A DNA stretch of 33,055 nt, taken from assembly GCA_038093975.1 (NCBI GenBank), contig JBBPTG010000256.1, positions 1 through 33,055 on the forward strand, written 5' to 3'. Of this stretch, positions 29,504 to 33,055 are shown one piece after another; the first letter of the stretch is position 1; each line of letters starts with the position of its first letter. The translations under genes and the position numbers were made by a program. This DNA comes from Chalciporus piperatus (Eukaryota > Basidiomycota > Agaricomycetes > Boletales > Boletaceae). The notes under the pieces are model-generated. The model saw nothing but the letters and a program-made list of their open reading frames with translations. It did not search any database and had not been told where the DNA came from.

Positions 29504-30670
29504 TCAAATGTTTAACCCGTAATGTCCAGGAGAACCGGTCATGTTTGCATATCCGACATCGTCGGTCGGATCATCTCCGTCATAGAGAGTGGCGTCGTCG
29601 TCGTCGCGTGAATAAGTCTCACCCGAGATACGGGTATAGAGTGGAGGGGGGCGTCGAGCAGCTCGATTGGTATTCGTTGATCGGCGGGAACGGGAAGAGG
29701 GCGCAACAGGTGGCGTGGTTGTATGTCTCTGCCCACGCCTAAGTGGGCAACGACCTTGAATGTGACCGGGTGCCCAGCGGAAGCACGTGGGACACTGGTA
29801 TACGGGACAGTGGATACGTATATGGCCCAGTCTGTGACATACGAAGCAGGCGTCATGGTACTGGGGATGTGAGGTGGATAGAGGTATGGTGCCAGTCCGT
29901 TGTCGTTGCGAGGTAATATGGTTGCGTTCTGCACGAAAGAACACTGCCTCTTCTTCATCGTTCAAAGGGGAGCTAGATGCGGAAGGCGTCGACGAGGGGA
30001 GAGATGAGGTAGAAACTCCGATGACAGGGATGGGGGATTGAGCCGCAGAGGCGGACTCTCTGAGGTAACGGTCTAGGTCGTCCAGAAACTCCGGCATCCG
30101 TAGCTCGTAGAGAGCAATGCTGAGGTTGGTAATTAAATCACCGTGGATATTGCGGATGGAAGCAGCTTCTGAATGAGCTTGGTGAACCGTCGTCAGGGAA
30201 GGAGGAAGATTGGCGAGACGGGATGCTTGCAGGTAGGCGCGGTAAAGGGCGAAGAGGGGTGACCCCAGATCAAGGTGGGCTCCGATGGGTACCGAGAGTC
30301 GTGAGTCTAGCAAGAATTGGGACATGCGATCCATAACGGCATTATCCATCAACTCGTCGCGAAGACGATGGGCGGTGAGTGGTAGTTCAATGGGTAGGAC
30401 TCTGACCGTGGGAGTAGCGGCAATATGCGTGGGGGCGTCTAGGTCTTCCTGTAAGATCGGCCATCCAGCGGAGTTTAATGGGAGACCGGTGGTATTCCAT
30501 CCAGCTTCAGCGACGGTTGGGCTAGGGGGTTCTGGAGAGGAGGGACGAGTGGGTTGAATAGGTAGAGAACGAATAGGTAAGCCAGGGGGGTAAGTAGGAG
30601 AGGAAGAAGAACGGGACAGAGAAGAGATGGAAGACATAGTAGAGGACGAAGGGGTGGTAGGAGCGGACAT
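29504..30670 (-). CDS. ORF3: two-zinc-knuckle protein encoded downstream of pol
   Basis: 388 aa, ATG at 30670, stop 46 bp before the 3' LTR. It begins 4 nt after the pol stop (TAA GACC ATG), in a different frame. Residues 1-60 are Ser/Thr/Pro-rich. Residues 85-210 look helical (LRDELMDNAVMDRMSQFLLD, later ALYELRMPEFLDDLDRYL). C275 starts a CX2CX4HX4C knuckle (CFVCHRLGHIRIHC) and C293 a second CX2CX6HX4C (CPTCFRWAPGHIQGRC). A basic Arg-rich segment and an acidic Asp-rich tail follow. There is no signal peptide or membrane segment, so it is not an envelope protein. Nucleic-acid binding is likely; its role in the element is unknown. The matching 163 bases of copy 1 are conserved. Confidence 0.85.
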   Translation of the reverse strand: MSAPTTPSSSTMSSISSLSRSSSSPTYPPGLPIRSLPIQPTRPSSPEPPSPTVAEAGWNTTGLPLNSAGWPILQEDLDAPTHIAATPTVRVLPIELPLTAHRLRDELMDNAVMDRMSQFLLDSRLSVPIGAHLDLGSPLFALYRAYLQASRLANLPPSLTTVHQAHSEAASIRNIHGDLITNLSIALYELRMPEFLDDLDRYLRESASAAQSPIPVIGVSTSSLPSSTPSASSSPLNDEEEAVFFRAERNHITSQRQRTGTIPLSTSHPQYHDACFVCHRLGHIRIHCPVYQCPTCFRWAPGHIQGRCPLRRGQRHTTTPPVAPSSRSRRSTNTNRAARRPPPLYTRISGETYSRDDDDATLYDGDDPTDDVGYANMTGSPGHYGLNI

Positions 30671-30674
30671 GGTC

Positions 30675-33053
30675 TTAGCGGCGGGTTTTGCGTCTGACAG
30701 AAGATGGGGATCTTGGGGAAGAGGGGAAGGCGGACGGGTGAGCTTTTTTATAGTTTTCTAGGACTTCTGTGGCGTGGGTAAGGTCTGCTTCTTTAAGCCA
30801 GCGGTCTTCATCAGAAGAATATCCTTTCCAGCGGACTAGGTACGAGTGGCGCCCGGAAGAACCTCGGTGACGGAGAATTCTTTCAATTTCGTATTCCTCT
30901 TCGCCTTCTATTAGGTCAGGCGGTGGAGCGGGAAAGTTCGGTCCGTGGACGGGGTTTTCGCGATAGGGCGATAACAGAGAAGCATGGAACACGGGGTGAA
31001 TTCTCCACGTCTGTGGGAGACGGAGTCTGTAGGATAGCGGAGATAGGACTTGGGTGATGGTAAAGGGTCCTTCCCGTTTTGGGGCGAACTTTGGGGAAGT
31101 CAGGGATCGTTTGAGGTTCCTCGCTTCCAGCCAGACTTTGTCTCCTTTGGCGAACGGTTTGAACTTCTGTCGAGTTCGTGCAGCCATCACTTGTCTGGCG
31201 AGTTCGTGTGAGGCGAGCGCTTCGTCTCTGGCAGCGGTGAGAGAGTGGAGACGAAGTTCGACAGCGGGTAATGCGGAATCGGCGATCACCGCAGGAAGAG
31301 GACGGGGTTCATATCCCATCATGAGGTAGAACGGGGATTTGCCGGTGACAGAGTGGGGCCGATGATTGTGTGCAAATTCTGCGTGGGAAATGGAATCAGC
31401 CCAGGATATGGGGTTATCTCCGCAATAGATTCGAAGGTAAGTCTCAACTTCCTGGTTGACGCGTTCAGTTTCTCCATCAGACTGGGGATGATAGGCGGTG
31501 GAAAGGGAAAGGTCATATCCGAGGATTCGTCCTAGTTCACGAGCGAATTCGGATGCGAATTGTGGTCCTCTGTCACTGATGATTTTGTCGTAAAGACCGA
31601 ATCTTAAGTAGACTTTGTGGAAAAAGAGGGAAGCGATCCCTTCGGCCGTGACGGTTTTCTTGGTAGGGCAAAGAATTACCCCTTTTGTAAGCCCGTGGTC
31701 GACCACGACCAACAGAGAATCAAAGCCATTGGAAATGGGTAGGTCGGTGATGAGATCACAGGACACTTGTTGGAATGGTTTAGAACTCTTTGAGGGTATT
31801 GGCATCAGAGGAGGGGTGGTTGGATGTGTGTTTGCCTTATTCTGTTGGCAAGTTGCGCATCCTTCTACGTATTTGCGAACGAATTGGGCAAGTCCGGGCC
31901 ACCAAAACTCAGCGGCGACTAATTGCCGAGTCTTGAGATAGCCAGGGTGGCCGGCGGTGGGATGATCATGGCATCGTTGGACTACGGTGCGACGTAGGTC
32001 TTCATCCGGTGGGATGTAGACACGACCTTGATAGGTCAGGACGCCGTTAGTCATCTGCCAATCTGCCAGTCTAGAGCGGAAAGGTGCAGGGATGTCACCG
32101 TCAATGGCCTGCAACGCCGTGAGGAGAAACGGGTCGTCCTTGGAAAGATTGGAGATGTGATTGTTCATCGCAGAGTCAATGACACGGACGAATAGCGAGG
32201 GTGGTAGCAGAGTGGTACCCGCATTGTCATCGGCGTCAGTGGGGAAGTGATCAGCACGCCTAGATAAGGCATCAGGACCGGCGAGGGACGAGCCAGGGAC
32301 GTGGATCATTTTTAAGTCAAAGTCGGCAAGGTCAAGGAGCCAGCGGGCTTGCCGACGGTTCAGGTTCTGGGGTTGGCGAAAGTAGGTCAGGTTTTTGTGA
32401 TCGGTGAACACCTGGACGGGGAAGGGGGAGCCATGGAGGTAGTGCCGCCAGGTCTTTAGTGCGCGAATGACAGCAAGAAGTTCACGATCGTAAATATCGT
32501 AATTTCGCTCTGCGTCACCGAAGGACTGGGAGAGATACGAACAAGGATGCCAATCGCCGTTGGCGTCGGTTTGGAGGAGTATTCCTCCAGAGGCAAATTT
32601 GGAGGCATCAGTCGCGATGGCGAAGGGTTTGGAGAGGTCAGGGAATCGCAGGACGGGCTTTGCCAAGAACATCTGTTTCAGGCGAGCGAAGGCATTTTGG
32701 CAGGCATTGGTCCAATCCCATCGATGGTCCTTTTTGGTTAGATCGATCAGAGGGCGAGCGACCAAAGAGTAGTTTGGGATAAAACGTCGGTAGAAGTTGG
32801 CGAAGCCAAGGAATGAGCGAACTTCCTTAACGGTGGAGGGGATGGGCCATTGAGAGATGCCGTCGAGTTTGATGGGATCCATGGCAAGCTCTCCTGGGCG
32901 GACGATCATGCCGAGATATTCAACCTCGTTTACGGCAAAGTTGCATTTCTCCAAGCGAAGATGGAGATCTAGCTCCTGCATGCGCTCGAGAACTCGTTGG
33001 GTGTGACCAGTGTGAGTGGTGTCGTCGGGGGAGAAGATGAGAAGGTCGTCCAT
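30675..33053 (-). CDS. pol: Pol of chromovirus copy 2, partial (RT palm to chromodomain)
   Basis: Continues off the right edge; the first visible residues are the YMDD region of reverse transcriptase. RNase H, integrase (HHCC finger and DD35E residues), GPF/Y module and chromodomain are all present and uninterrupted. It matches 168-2549 of copy 1 with few substitutions, for example Asn for Asp in NACQNAF, Asn for Thr in EARNLKRS, and one residue fewer in the chromodomain. The stop TAA is at 30677-30675. Confidence 0.95.
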   Translation of the reverse strand: MDDLLIFSPDDTTHTGHTQRVLERMQELDLHLRLEKCNFAVNEVEYLGMIVRPGELAMDPIKLDGISQWPIPSTVKEVRSFLGFANFYRRFIPNYSLVARPLIDLTKKDHRWDWTNACQNAFARLKQMFLAKPVLRFPDLSKPFAIATDASKFASGGILLQTDANGDWHPCSYLSQSFGDAERNYDIYDRELLAVIRALKTWRHYLHGSPFPVQVFTDHKNLTYFRQPQNLNRRQARWLLDLADFDLKMIHVPGSSLAGPDALSRRADHFPTDADDNAGTTLLPPSLFVRVIDSAMNNHISNLSKDDPFLLTALQAIDGDIPAPFRSRLADWQMTNGVLTYQGRVYIPPDEDLRRTVVQRCHDHPTAGHPGYLKTRQLVAAEFWWPGLAQFVRKYVEGCATCQQNKANTHPTTPPLMPIPSKSSKPFQQVSCDLITDLPISNGFDSLLVVVDHGLTKGVILCPTKKTVTAEGIASLFFHKVYLRFGLYDKIISDRGPQFASEFARELGRILGYDLSLSTAYHPQSDGETERVNQEVETYLRIYCGDNPISWADSISHAEFAHNHRPHSVTGKSPFYLMMGYEPRPLPAVIADSALPAVELRLHSLTAARDEALASHELARQVMAARTRQKFKPFAKGDKVWLEARNLKRSLTSPKFAPKREGPFTITQVLSPLSYRLRLPQTWRIHPVFHASLLSPYRENPVHGPNFPAPPPDLIEGEEEYEIERILRHRGSSGRHSYLVRWKGYSSDEDRWLKEADLTHATEVLENYKKAHPSAFPSSPRSPSSVRRKTRR

Positions 33054-33055
33054 AT

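Larger units (their letters stand above)
28991..33055 (-). mobile_element. Ty3/Gypsy chromovirus copy 2, 3' part
   Basis: Same element family and strand as copy 1, cut by the right window edge inside pol. It shows pol (from YMDD onward), complete ORF3 and the 3' LTR. Compared with copy 1 there are about a dozen substitutions and one 3-bp deletion in the chromodomain (SSDEDRW against SSDEEDRW). None breaks a reading frame. Bases 28986-28990 (tgcag) flank the LTR; the matching target-site copy is off-window. Confidence 0.95.

Overview
The window is nuclear DNA of a filamentous basidiomycete, most likely an Agaricomycete. The evidence is the density of ~50-nt GT-AG introns, a Plavaka-type transposase, a gene resembling the basidiomycete DUF6532 family, a lineage-specific basidiomycete gene next to a P-loop GTPase, and chromodomain Ty3/Gypsy (chromovirus) retrotransposons. 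No rRNA, tRNA gene or CRISPR array was found. Gene identities come from motif recognition by eye; no database search was run.

Layout. (1) 1-5665: chromovirus copy 1 on the minus strand, running leftwards off the window: 5' LTR 5198-5665, primer-binding site, gag, pol (protease, RT, RNase H, integrase, chromodomain), and the start of a third ORF. (2) 5666-6890: short tandem repeats and a long 8-bp-unit minisatellite. (3) 6891-9130: a truncated gag-protease fragment of a different Gypsy element, abutting (4) 9130-12586, a Plavaka transposase gene that has lost its C-terminus. (5) about 12770-13783: a divergently transcribed, spliced DUF6532-like gene, followed by a second array of the same 8-bp minisatellite (13806-14540). 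(6) 14660-15000: four successive long hairpins, with a CCAAT/CCAAT/TATA promoter-like block at 15284-15320 pointing towards them. (7) 15707-28499: ordinary genes. These are a DUF2235 hydrolase with helical repeats and a C-terminal membrane segment (minus), acireductone dioxygenase (plus), a PIF1 helicase (minus), a GTPase followed by a helical domain resembling MLKL-type four-helix bundles (minus), and a lineage-specific basidiomycete protein (minus). (8) 28991-33055: chromovirus copy 2, same strand, with 3' LTR, complete third ORF and most of pol, running off the right edge.

The strongest observations concern the chromovirus. Its LTR has a TATA box about 30 nt before a 12-nt stretch that is perfectly complementary to the primer-binding site two nucleotides beyond the LTR. 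This is the architecture expected of Tf1-type self-priming. Gag and Pol are joined by a textbook -1 frameshift signal: a GGGTTTT heptamer at the gag stop, a 6-nt spacer and an 8-bp stem. Pol is followed after 4 nt by a third ORF coding for a two-zinc-knuckle protein, an unusual position. In copy 1 gag has ATT where a start codon in good context is expected. The LTR also carries a perfect Pol III B-box-like motif.

The two chromovirus copies are nearly identical (LTRs differ at 6 of 468 positions by eye) and flank about 23 kb in direct orientation. The 3' LTR of copy 2 lies 492 bp upstream of a host gene on the same strand, so its promoter points into that gene.
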